Origin: JBEKJU01 sp050011095
GTDB taxonomy: Bacteria; Desulfobacterota; Syntrophorhabdia; Syntrophorhabdales; WCHB1-27
Assembly (NCBI GenBank): GCA_050011095.1
Contig: JBEKJU010000180.1
Coordinates: 1 to 7,548 of the forward strand
Reading direction: 5' to 3'
DNA: 7,548 nt
Each line of letters opens with the position of its first letter. Within the stretch, counting starts at the first letter, position 1. This document shows, one piece after another, positions 1 to 6,290 of the stretch. Under the pieces are notes generated by a model. The model saw only the letters and a program-made list of their open reading frames with translations. It was not told the DNA's origin and did not search any database. The translations under genes and the position numbers were made by a program.

Positions 1-775
1 GAGAGCCATTCCCGGGAATTGGAAAAACGGCTTGAAAAGCAACAAATCACAGCCGAGGAGAAAGAGATCGTCCTCCGCCGCATCCACTTGACCACGAATA
101 TGGAGGAAGGGGCATCGAAGGCTGATTTGGCGATCGAGGCTGTGCCTGAGGGTTTGGAAATCAAACGTGAGGTGTTCGCTCAACTCGATGAGGTTTGTCC
201 CCGTCACACAATCTTGGCGACGAATAGTTTCATCGCTTCGCGTCTCGGCTATCGAAGATGCCACCCACCGCCCGGATAAGGTCCTCAACATGCATTTCTA
301 TTCTCTGGCCATGCACAGGACGATGGTAGAGCTGATGCGGGGTACTGCCACTTCTGATGAGACCATTGAAAACGTGCGTCAGTTTGCACGTACGCTCGGC
401 TTGACGCCGCTCCTTGTACGCAAGGAGAGCACCGGCTTTATCTTCAACCGGGTGTGGCGAGCGATCAAGAAAGAATGCTTGCATCTTGTAGATGACGGCG
501 TGGCTTCTCACGAAGATGTCGACCGGGCCTGGATGATCTTCCTCGGCGCACCGGCCGGCCCCTTTGGTATGATGGACAGAGTGGGGCTTGATGTCGTGCG
601 GGATATCGAAATGGTCTATTACCGTGAGTCGGGTGATGAGTCGGATGCTCCTCCTAAACTCCTTTTGGACAAGATTGAAAGGCGGGAGTTCGGCATGAAA
701 ACGGGCAAAGGCTTTTACACCTACCCCGGTCCTGCCTTTGAAGCCCCTGGTTGGCTGAAGGGCGATACGGACTGA
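1..775 (+). pseudogene. 3-hydroxyacyl-CoA dehydrogenase, 5'-truncated by the window and frameshifted
   Basis: This family oxidises L-3-hydroxyacyl-CoA to 3-ketoacyl-CoA with NAD+ in beta-oxidation-like pathways in the cytoplasm. The reading frame is open from base 1, so the N-terminal GxGxxG nucleotide-binding loop lies upstream. Frame 1 gives DLAIEAVPEGLEIKREVF and HTILATNS, the end of the Rossmann domain. It then derails and stops near 279. The expected continuation, IEDATHRPDKVLNMHF, VELMRG, STGFIFNRVWRAIKKE, GPFGMMDRVGLDV and GMKTGKGFYTYP, is in frame 2 and ends at the TGA at 773-775. Removing one T from the TTT at 228-230 restores ATNSSSLRVSAIEDA, the normal family motif. The catalytic His (in NMHF) and Glu (in VELMRG) are intact, as is the C-terminal dimerisation domain. 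It is either a recent pseudogene or a sequence error. The family is certain; the exact acyl-CoA substrate is not. Confidence 0.9.
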
Positions 776-900
776 GCTGTTTCCCGAGACCCTGCGCTTC
801 CCGCCGACGCTCGGTTTCTATCGTGGCAGTTTGTGGCGCCTTGACGTACATTGTGATGGAAGGCCGTGCGGCTGAAACGCAGGCGTTCTATTCTCATTGA

Positions 901-907
901 GAAAGGA
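901..907 (+). promoter_or_regulatory. Ribosome binding site of the lipocalin-like gene
   Basis: GAAAGGA lies 6 nt before the ATG at 914. It supports that start over an in-frame ATG at 866, which would add an arginine-rich, non-conserved leader and has no comparable purine-rich site. Confidence 0.6.
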
Positions 908-913
908 ACCATC

Positions 914-1393
914 ATGTCGGGACTTCTACGTCTATTCGGAGCGGTTGCAATCGGGCTGGTCTTTCCGCAACGGGTCGCTGGAGCGCACATTGTGGGCCCA
1001 TGGCGGCTTGTATCCTATGAGCTTGAGTTCCAGGACGGCGGTGAGCGGGTGTTTCCTTTAGGCGCCCATCCAAACGGATACCTGGTTTTTGGCCCGGACG
1101 GCCGTATGGTGGCTTACCTGGAAGCAGCTGGACGCACAGCGCCGCGGAACGATGAGGATCGGTCTGCTGCGTACCAAACGTTGATTGCGTATACCGGAAG
1201 GTATCGGGTCGAAGGCGACAAGTGGATTACGAAGGTCGACGGGGCATGGAATGTCGAATGGATCGGAACCGATCAAGAACGGTTCTTCACGCTTGACGGC
1301 GATCGATTGAGCCTTATCGCACAATGGAATGCGAATCCGCTCCACCGTGGAAGAATGACGAGAGGACACCTCTCATTCGAGCGCGAGAAGTGA
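914..1393 (+). CDS. Lipocalin-like domain protein (Lipocalin_5 type)
   Basis: The product is 159 residues. Seen in the sequence: a short N-terminal hydrophobic stretch (residues 7-17) ending in VAGA, then GPWRLVSYE (28-36), PLGAHPNGYLVFGPDGRM (48-65), AYTGRYRV (92-99) and EWIGTDQERFF (115-125). These match the order of blocks in the small beta-barrel lipocalin-like family: a GxWxLVSYE opening strand, PxGYLxxxxDGRM, YxGxY and a WxGTxQxR block. Biochemical function in this family is mostly unknown. Some members are encoded beside secondary-metabolism or lipid-degradation genes. The first 24 residues could be a signal peptide cleaved after Ala24, but only one Arg precedes the hydrophobic core, so export is uncertain. 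The gene lies 138 nt after the broken dehydrogenase on the same strand. Length is normal for the family and no defect is visible. Confidence 0.8.
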   Translation: MSGLLRLFGAVAIGLVFPQRVAGAHIVGPWRLVSYELEFQDGGERVFPLGAHPNGYLVFGPDGRMVAYLEAAGRTAPRNDEDRSAAYQTLIAYTGRYRVEGDKWITKVDGAWNVEWIGTDQERFFTLDGDRLSLIAQWNANPLHRGRMTRGHLSFEREK

Positions 1394-1718
1394 GACCGTC
1401 AAACTGCACCTCAACCTTGGTGTCCACCAAATCCATCGTACCCTACAGTGAGACTCCTCCGGTGGTATTCTGCGCATCTCCTACTCGCTGCCGGAAGCCG
1501 ACGATCTTCCTGGAAGGGTGTTCGGGACCGAGCTTCATCCACTAACACCTTTCACCTGGCAAGGGCAATAGAAGGCCCGCACGGCAAAAGGTCCCCCCGG
1601 AGGCAACCGGGTTCTCCGATCTTTTCATGGCCGTTGCGCGTATGCCCCCCATGTTCCCTGCTCGCCTCAGGCCACCATGCCCTCTCCTCCGGGACCCCCT
1701 ATAGACTAACTCTGAGAG

Positions 1719-1727
1719 TGGTATAAT
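1719..1727 (+). promoter_or_regulatory. Extended -10 promoter for the OYE-type oxidoreductase gene
   Basis: TGGTATAAT is a perfect TGn-TATAAT extended -10 element, with TATAAT at 1722-1727. No good -35 hexamer sits 16-18 nt upstream, as is usual for extended -10 promoters. Transcription should start near 1734, giving a leader of about 140 nt before the ATG at 1877. Confidence 0.6.
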
Positions 1728-1812
1728 GAATGGAGGCGGGGCAGGTGGAGGAAGTCTTTGTGGACAAACGAGCCCCGAGCAGAGGCAGGGAAGATATTGA
1801 GTGTGTCCCGCG

Positions 1813-1835
1813 GGCCGGGAGGCGCTGACCCGGCC
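1813..1835 (+). promoter_or_regulatory. GC-rich hairpin in the leader of the OYE-type gene
   Basis: GGCCGGG (1813-1819) pairs perfectly with CCCGGCC (1829-1835) around a 9-nt loop. It has no following T-tract, so it is not a terminator, and it does not cover the ribosome site. I do not recognise a known riboswitch class. It may be a leader stabiliser, a regulator target or chance in GC-rich DNA. Confidence 0.35.
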
Positions 1836-1862
1836 GTAAAGGGCAGGGACTGCTCGCAAGAA

Positions 1863-1870
1863 TAAGGAGG
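1863..1870 (+). promoter_or_regulatory. Strong ribosome binding site of the OYE-type gene
   Basis: TAAGGAGG is a near-perfect Shine-Dalgarno sequence with a 6-nt spacer to the ATG at 1877. It fixes that start and suggests efficient translation. Confidence 0.85.
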
Positions 1871-1876
1871 AAGGAC

Positions 1877-3952
1877 ATGGCGCAACGAAGATATGAAAAA
1901 CTATTCTCGCCCATTCGGATCGGCGAGGTGAAGCTGAGAAACAGGCTCGTGAAGACGGCGAACCAGACTTACCTCTTCGAAGACGGCGAAATGCGAGTCG
2001 GCGCCCTCGTAAAGGCCTTCTACGGCGCCCTCGCGAAAGGTGGCGCCGGCCTGGTGGTCGTCGAGACTCCGGCCATGGAGTGGCCCTTGTCCGACACCGG
2101 AGACCGCCGGATGCGCGCCGACGACGACAAGTACATCCCCGAGATCAAGGAACTCGTCGACGAGATACACAAGTACGACTGCCCCGCTTTCATCCAGTTC
2201 TACCACAGGGGTCCGTGGGGCGCCATTTATCGCATGGCGGCCAGGACGGTCGCGGCGTCCGCGGTGACTTTTCGCTCGCAGTTCGACGTCCACGAGGAGG
2301 AGCCTCCCCACGCTCTCACGATCGAGGAGATCGACTGGCTCGTCGAGCACTACGCGCGAGCCGCCGAGCGGGTCGCCAAAGCCGGCTTCGACGGAGTGGA
2401 GGTCCACGCGGGCGCCGACCACCTCTTCCACACGTTCCTCTCGCGTTACTGGAACAGGCGGTACGACGAGTACGGTCCCCAGAGCATGGAGAACCGGACG
2501 CGCTTCGTGGTAAGGGTCATCAAGGAGATCAAGAAGAGACTGGGGCAGGATTTCCCCATCCAGGTGCTCATGAACGGCGCCGAGGTCGGCGTGGGCGAGT
2601 TGGGCCTCACCGTCGATGAGTGCAAGGCCATCGCGAAAATCTACGAGAGCATCGGTGTCAACTCCCTCCATGTGAGGTCCCACTGGCCGGGCATGCACTG
2701 GGGCTCGATACATCCGGACGTCATTTACTACCCGGAGCCGCACATTCCTGTTTCCCAGTTCCCCCAGGAGATGTACTGGGGCATGCGGGGTGCTCTCGCG
2801 AGCGTGCCCGTCGCCGCGGGCATAAAGAAAATAGTCTCCATACCGGTCATGACGGTCGGGGGGTTCAGCGCGGAGACGGGTGAGAAGGTGCTCCAGGAGG
2901 GCAAGGTGGACCTCATCGGCATGACGAGGCGCTTCCTTGCCGATCCCGAATACCCGAACAAGGCGAGGGAGGGGAGGATGGAGGACATCCAGCCCTGCAC
3001 CAAGTGCGGCTGCTGCTACTCCACCTACAACACGCCCCGCCACTGCCGCATCAACGCCTGCTTCGGCCGGGAAAGCTACGAGCCCGCCCCTAACGGCGAG
3101 AAGAAGAAAGTCGTCGTGGTCGGCGGTGGCCCCGCAGGCATGCAGGCTGCCCGCGTCGCGGCCATGCGGGGGCACGATGTGACCATCTTCGAGAAGGCCA
3201 AGGAACTCGGAGGGGTACTGCCCATCGCGGCGATGGTGAAGGGCTTCGACCTCGAGGATCTGACCGAGATCATCGAGTTTTTCAAGACCCAGGTGAAGAA
3301 GCTCGACGTCAAGGTGAAGCTCTCCCACGAGTTTACCGCCGAGGACGTGGAGAAGATCAAGCCCGACGCGGTCGTGCTCGCCGTCGGGGGCGAGCCCTCC
3401 TATCCCGACGTGCCGGGTTTCGACAACGGCATCGTGACGAAAAGCAGCGACCTCTACGGCACGCTCAGGTCGCTTTTGAAAACCTTCGGTCCCAGGAAGC
3501 TGCGCGCCCTCACCAAGATGTGGATGCCCGTGGGCAAGAAGATCGTCATAATCGGCGGCGCCATCCAGGGGTGTCAGCTCGGCGAATTTCTCACGAAGCA
3601 GGGCAGAAAGGTGACCATCGTCGACACCGCCGGGCAGATGGGCGACGGGCTCTACCCCGAGCGCAAGACCCGCCTCTTCGCCTGGTTCGCGAGGAAGGAC
3701 GTGATGCTCCTCCCGGGGGTCAAGCTCGTCGAGATCACGAAGAAGGGCCTCACCGTCAAGACGAAGGAAGGCGAAGAGGAGTTCCTCGAGGCGGATAGTA
3801 TCATTCCCGCCATGCCCTTCGTCCCGAACAAGAAGCTCTACGAGGAGCTGAGGGACAAGGTTCCCGAAATCTATTCCATTGGGGACGGCGAGAACCCCGG
3901 CCTCATTCCCGACAGCACCTTCGGGGGATGGCAGGCGGGAAACAGCATATAA
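1877..3952 (+). CDS. OYE-type FMN/[4Fe-4S]/FAD oxidoreductase (dienoyl-CoA or aryl-CoA reductase-like)
   Basis: The product is 691 residues, with the architecture of 2,4-dienoyl-CoA reductase, trimethylamine dehydrogenase and 2-naphthoyl-CoA reductase. Residues 5 to about 365 form an OYE-type FMN barrel: YEKLFSPIRIG at the start, QFYHRG at 107-112, AGFDGVEVHAGADH at 169-182, ENRTRF, and PVMTVGGF then DLIGMTRRFLADP near the barrel end. A cluster CxxCxxCx9C at C374, C377, C380 and C390 should hold [4Fe-4S]; C379 and C395 are extra cysteines. FAD is bound at VVVVGGGPAGMQAARVAA (from 412), and the NAD(P)H dinucleotide fold is at VIIGGAIQG (557-565). The end, IGDGENPGLIPDST, closes the FAD domain. 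The family passes electrons from NAD(P)H via FAD and Fe-S to FMN, which reduces an activated C=C bond or ring. The usual OYE active-site Tyr is His182, and no covalent-FMN Cys is present (Gln30). It is probably a single-gene transcript from its own promoter to its own terminator. The substrate is unknown; an acyl-CoA or aryl-CoA role is inferred. Confidence 0.9.
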   Translation: MAQRRYEKLFSPIRIGEVKLRNRLVKTANQTYLFEDGEMRVGALVKAFYGALAKGGAGLVVVETPAMEWPLSDTGDRRMRADDDKYIPEIKELVDEIHKYDCPAFIQFYHRGPWGAIYRMAARTVAASAVTFRSQFDVHEEEPPHALTIEEIDWLVEHYARAAERVAKAGFDGVEVHAGADHLFHTFLSRYWNRRYDEYGPQSMENRTRFVVRVIKEIKKRLGQDFPIQVLMNGAEVGVGELGLTVDECKAIAKIYESIGVNSLHVRSHWPGMHWGSIHPDVIYYPEPHIPVSQFPQEMYWGMRGALASVPVAAGIKKIVSIPVMTVGGFSAETGEKVLQEGKVDLIGMTRRFLADPEYPNKAREGRMEDIQPCTKCGCCYSTYNTPRHCRINACFGRESYEPAPNGEKKKVVVVGGGPAGMQAARVAAMRGHDVTIFEKAKELGGVLPIAAMVKGFDLEDLTEIIEFFKTQVKKLDVKVKLSHEFTAEDVEKIKPDAVVLAVGGEPSYPDVPGFDNGIVTKSSDLYGTLRSLLKTFGPRKLRALTKMWMPVGKKIVIIGGAIQGCQLGEFLTKQGRKVTIVDTAGQMGDGLYPERKTRLFAWFARKDVMLLPGVKLVEITKKGLTVKTKEGEEEFLEADSIIPAMPFVPNKKLYEELRDKVPEIYSIGDGENPGLIPDSTFGGWQAGNSI

Positions 3953-3970
3953 GTCATCGCGGTAGCGGCA

Positions 3971-4012
3971 AGACAGAGCCCCCGGCGAAGGGCCGGGGGC
4001 TCTGTCTTTTTT
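3971..4012 (+). terminator. Strong intrinsic terminator after the OYE-type gene
   Basis: A perfect 15-bp GC-rich stem (3972-3986 with 3992-4006), extended by one A-T pair, closes on a 5-nt GAAGG loop and runs into six Ts (4007-4012). It lies 19 nt after the stop codon. It isolates the oxidoreductase transcript from the genes that follow. Confidence 0.95.
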
Positions 4013-4039
4013 GCGAGAGTCGGACGGGCCGCCGTTTTT

Positions 4040-4069
4040 TTGACCTCTTCCGCCGCCTCATTTGTTAAT
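4040..4069 (+). promoter_or_regulatory. Possible sigma-70 promoter before the small hypothetical gene and phosphoesterase
   Basis: TTGACC (4040-4045, 5 of 6 matches to the -35 consensus) is followed after 18 nt by GTTAAT (4064-4069, 4 of 6 matches to the -10). The locally AT-rich stretch just after a strong terminator is a sensible place for a new promoter. The start would fall near 4076. Confidence 0.35.
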
Positions 4070-4108
4070 TCAACCGCAATTAATGGTAAAGAAGCGCTTG
4101 GGGACAAG

Positions 4109-4387
4109 ATGAGCATCAAGATCAGACCCCACGATCCGAGACGTCACTCGGCAGGAGGGAGCGGAAGCGCAGACCCGCCTATGCAGTGGCCCATCTCGGG
4201 CCAGGTTTACACGACCGTGGATCAAACGTTCGTGCCCGTTGCGGTAACCAACCCGACGCCGATCGCCGTCGACGACTTACCGGCATACAGCCGATACGGT
4301 TACAGCGCCAGGACCAAGGGGCCGGGCATTCCCTGCGCGAAGCGGACGGACATGGCGGCAGGCTATACAGGGGCGCCCATGCAATAG
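4109..4387 (+). CDS. Small hypothetical protein
   Basis: This reads as a 92-residue protein from ATG 4109, MSIKIRPHDPRRHSAGG, to the TAG at 4385-4387. I do not recognise a family. The N-terminus is basic and polar. The middle has VYTTVDQTFVPVAVTNPTPIAV-like content with a beta-strand flavour. The C-terminal part has YGYSARTKGPGIPCAKRTD with a single Cys. No signal peptide or membrane segment is visible. Most third codon positions are G or C, as in neighbouring genes, which favours real coding. The ribosome site is poor: only a GGGGA-like stretch just before the start. An in-frame ATG at 4040 would overlap the proposed -35 element, so 4109 is preferred. It lies 52 nt before the phosphoesterase on the same strand and could be co-transcribed. 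It could instead be a spurious open frame. Confidence 0.4.
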   Translation: MSIKIRPHDPRRHSAGGSGSADPPMQWPISGQVYTTVDQTFVPVAVTNPTPIAVDDLPAYSRYGYSARTKGPGIPCAKRTDMAAGYTGAPMQ

Positions 4388-4426
4388 AATTGGACTCGGG
4401 GGGCAACAATAGGCTACATTCTATGA

Positions 4427-4433
4427 TAAGGAG
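4427..4433 (+). promoter_or_regulatory. Ribosome binding site of the metallophosphoesterase
   Basis: TAAGGAG with a 6-nt spacer to the ATG at 4440. It fixes that start, which also places the twin-arginine motif at the expected depth. Confidence 0.75.
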
Positions 4434-4439
4434 ACCGTT

Positions 4440-5933
4440 ATGAACAAGCCCGGATTAAGAAAAGAGCAAGGCCCTTCGAACGGGGAGGGCCGTGAAACGC
4501 TTCCCGGTCTCACCCGCCGGAATTTCCTGAAATGTTCCGCCGGCGCCGTTGCAGGGGTCTGCCTCGGCTGTTTGCTCGGCGGATGCGGGGGCGGGAGCGG
4601 GGGGAGCAACCCCCCCGATGCGACCTTCCCGGCGGTCGTCTTCTCGGATATCCATTTCAATCCCTTCTACGACCCGACCCTCTTCCCGGCCCTCAAGGCC
4701 GCGGACCCCAGCCAGTGGGCGGCTATTTTCCAGAGCTCGAGCATAACCGCGCCGTCGACGTGGGGGTACTACGGCAACACCCGTTTCGACAGCAATTACC
4801 CCCTCCTCGCCCTCGCCCTCTCGGCGGTAAAACAGAATCTCGGGACGAGTCCTCTCGTCATTTACACGGGCGACATCCTGGGGCACCTCTTTTCGCAGAC
4901 GTTTTACGTCCTCGACGGATCAACCGACGCAGCGGCCATGCGGGCCTTCACCGACGATACGGTTTCCTTTGTCATGCAGCAGGTGCGGTCGGCCGTAGGG
5001 AACATCCCCGTCCTGTTTGCCCTCGGAAACACCGATTCCTACACCGGTCAGGGACCGGACAGCACCTTTCTTTCCAACGCGGCCCAGCTCTATTACGACC
5101 AGTTCTTGAACGGCATCGCCGACCAGCAGACATTCTTAAGCGACTTCACGAGCGGGGGCTACTATTCCGCGTCAATCCCCGGCCTGAACCTCGTGGTTAT
5201 AGGGATCAACACGTACGAGTGCTCCCCCTCTTTCAACGGCGCCGCTTCGGCAGCAGTCAACGCTCAGCTCGCCTGGCTCAATACGGCCCTCGCTTCGGCC
5301 CAGGCCGCCGGCGAGAAGGTCTGGCTCCTGATGCACCTGGCCCCCGGCGCAGACGAGTCCACCACCGCTCAATCCGTCGATTCCAACGGCCACATCTCGA
5401 ACCCCACGATGTTCTGGGACGCCGGTTACCAGGCGAGTTTTTTCCAGATCCTTTCGGGTTATCCGGACGTTGTAACCTTCACCCTCGGCGCCCATACCCA
5501 CAACGATGAATACCGCATCATACAGCCCGGCCAGGCGCTCGATATACCGGGCGGCATCAGCCCCCTCTTCGGCAACAACCCCGCTTTCAAGGTCTACGCC
5601 TTTGACGGTAACGCCTTGGCTGCGACCGACTACGCCTCCTTCAATCTCGACCCCTCGGCGGCGTCGCCTCAATTCAACAACTATTACACGTTCTCGACGG
5701 CCTACGGCGTGCGGGGGCTCCTCAACAATTCCCTTGCCGAGCTCTACCCGCTCCTTAAAACTAACGGCGCCAAACAGGGCTTTTACCGGGCGGCCTATCC
5801 TTCGGGCCACTCCTATTCCACCCCGGCAGGTTTCGAGGTCGATCCGATTACGGACCAGACATGGCCCGTCTACTGGGCAGGCATAAAGAACATGGACGCC
5901 CGGAGCCTTATCGATGCAGTCAATTCGTACTGA
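4440..5933 (+). CDS. Tat-exported lipoprotein metallophosphoesterase (acid sphingomyelinase-like fold)
   Basis: The product is 497 residues. The N-terminus shows a twin-arginine motif TRRNFLK (25-31), a hydrophobic stretch and a lipobox LGGC with Cys49, then a Gly/Ser linker, so it should be exported folded by Tat and lipid-anchored. The calcineurin-like two-metal core follows in the usual order: FSDIHF (Asp70, His72), YTGD (Asp145), LGNTD (Asn197), LLMHLAPG (His299) and GAHTHNDEY (His352, His354). These supply the expected metal ligands. The SDIHFNPFYDP opening and overall length resemble acid sphingomyelinase-like phosphodiesterases, so hydrolysis of a phosphomono- or phosphodiester at the cell surface is likely; the substrate is unknown. 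One oddity is that the GNHD/E motif reads GNTD, so Thr198 replaces the usual catalytic His. A second lipoprotein gene starts 49 nt downstream, and the two look like one transcript. Family and export are well supported. Confidence 0.9.
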   Translation: MNKPGLRKEQGPSNGEGRETLPGLTRRNFLKCSAGAVAGVCLGCLLGGCGGGSGGSNPPDATFPAVVFSDIHFNPFYDPTLFPALKAADPSQWAAIFQSSSITAPSTWGYYGNTRFDSNYPLLALALSAVKQNLGTSPLVIYTGDILGHLFSQTFYVLDGSTDAAAMRAFTDDTVSFVMQQVRSAVGNIPVLFALGNTDSYTGQGPDSTFLSNAAQLYYDQFLNGIADQQTFLSDFTSGGYYSASIPGLNLVVIGINTYECSPSFNGAASAAVNAQLAWLNTALASAQAAGEKVWLLMHLAPGADESTTAQSVDSNGHISNPTMFWDAGYQASFFQILSGYPDVVTFTLGAHTHNDEYRIIQPGQALDIPGGISPLFGNNPAFKVYAFDGNALAATDYASFNLDPSAASPQFNNYYTFSTAYGVRGLLNNSLAELYPLLKTNGAKQGFYRAAYPSGHSYSTPAGFEVDPITDQTWPVYWAGIKNMDARSLIDAVNSY

Positions 5934-5970
5934 TGCTTGCTTACTGGGAAAAGCAGCCATGAGTAAACAA

Positions 5971-5976
5971 AGGGGA
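5971..5976 (+). promoter_or_regulatory. Ribosome binding site deciding the lipoprotein start
   Basis: AGGGGA lies 6 nt before the GTG at 5983. The in-frame ATG at 5959 lacks a good site and would add eight residues to the signal peptide, so GTG is preferred. Confidence 0.5.
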
Positions 5977-5982
5977 AAGAAA

Positions 5983-6210
5983 GTGAGCAAGATTTCGGCG
6001 TTGCCGTGCCTGTTCGTTGTTCTCGCCCTGACGCTCCTTGCAGGGTGCACGGGCGGTTCAGGCCCCGATTCGGCAGTTGCCCCGTTGAGCCCCTCCAACG
6101 TCAACCTGATCTTCGTCGCAAGCCCCGATATAGGCTTCCGCCGGGGTCCAGTAGTTCATAAAGCGGGTCGCAAAATAAAGTGCCGATTCGCGTACTCGTC
6201 ACCCCGGTGA
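5983..6210 (+). pseudogene. Lipoprotein gene truncated at a REP-like repeat cluster
   Basis: From GTG 5983 the frame gives a classic lipoprotein signal: MSKI, a hydrophobic core, then LLAGC with the lipidated Cys at residue 22, followed by a Gly/Ser/Pro linker. Residues 36-50 (SPSNVNLIFVASPDI) look like the first strand of a globular domain. From about residue 51 the sequence turns basic and unstructured and matches the repeat DNA at 6133-6224. The stop codon TGA (6208-6210) lies inside a repeat hairpin. The ORF is only 75 residues, far too short for the domain it begins. From memory, the SNVNLIFV-type start resembles exported histidine-phosphatase-like lipoproteins, but I cannot verify this. 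Its position right after the metallophosphoesterase suggests an envelope phosphatase partner, now broken. The linker region or the whole ORF could still be expressed as a short lipopeptide. Confidence 0.65.
6133..6151 (+). repeat. Half copy of the REP-like repeat at the truncation point
   Basis: The 11-base string CCGGGGTCCAG at 6141-6151 recurs exactly at 6214-6224, where it is the right arm and tail of a complete REP-like hairpin. The left arm is missing here. This is where the lipoprotein frame loses sense, so it likely marks the rearrangement junction. Confidence 0.55.
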
Positions 6211-6224
6211 AAACCGGGGTCCAG
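6197..6224 (+). repeat. REP-like palindrome, complete copy
   Basis: CGTC leads into an 8-bp perfect stem (ACCCCGGT at 6201-6208 with ACCGGGGT at 6213-6220) around a GAAA loop, ending in CCAG. This is the layout of the widespread proteobacterial dispersed repeat of the form CGTCATTCC-stem-GAAA-stem-GGAATCCAG. Confidence 0.75.
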
Positions 6225-6248
6225 ACAGCCCGTAAGACATTGAAATGA

Positions 6249-6275
6249 CTTGGATGTCCCACCTTCGCGGGATTA
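6249..6275 (-). repeat. REP-like palindrome, degenerate copy in inverse orientation
   Basis: Read on the plus strand this is CTTGGA, then TCCC (6257-6260) and GGGA (6269-6272) as an imperfect stem around a TTCG-containing centre. This is the reverse complement layout of the copy at 6197-6224. Mismatches in the stem show decay. Confidence 0.5.
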
Positions 6276-6290
6276 AGGCCCGCTTCGCTC

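Larger units (their letters stand above)
1394..1876. other. Intergenic region of 483 bases, no convincing gene
   Basis: Neither strand gives a protein I can recognise here. The open frames are short, rich in Arg, Ser and Pro, and lack ribosome sites. A weak hairpin (CCCGG at 1596-1600, CCGGG at 1607-1611) is followed by a poor T-rich stretch and could at most be a weak terminator for the lipocalin-like gene. The right third holds the extended -10 promoter (1719-1727) and the leader of the OYE-type gene, listed separately. Bases 1394-1700 may be decayed DNA, but no parent gene is identifiable. Confidence 0.6.

Noticed and set aside
841..846. TTGACG as a -35 element for the lipocalin-like gene
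   Set aside because: No acceptable -10 hexamer lies 16-18 nt downstream. TATTCT at 889-894 is too far away.
1448..1726. Plus-strand open frame in the intergenic region
   Set aside because: The Arg/Ser/Pro-rich composition, absence of a ribosome site and lack of any domain-like pattern indicate chance.
1734..1876. Cobalamin or other metabolite riboswitch in the OYE-gene leader
   Set aside because: The conserved B12-box and other class signatures I know are absent. Only a simple hairpin is visible.
1901..3328. Long minus-strand open frame of 475 codons
   Set aside because: It is the antisense shadow of the GC-rich OYE-type gene, whose motifs are unmistakable. The minus-strand product has no recognisable domain and a Val/His/Asp/Leu-rich composition typical of antisense frames.
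5172..6104. Minus-strand open frame of 310 codons
   Set aside because: It is antisense to the phosphoesterase and the lipoprotein start. It has no ribosome site or recognisable motif.
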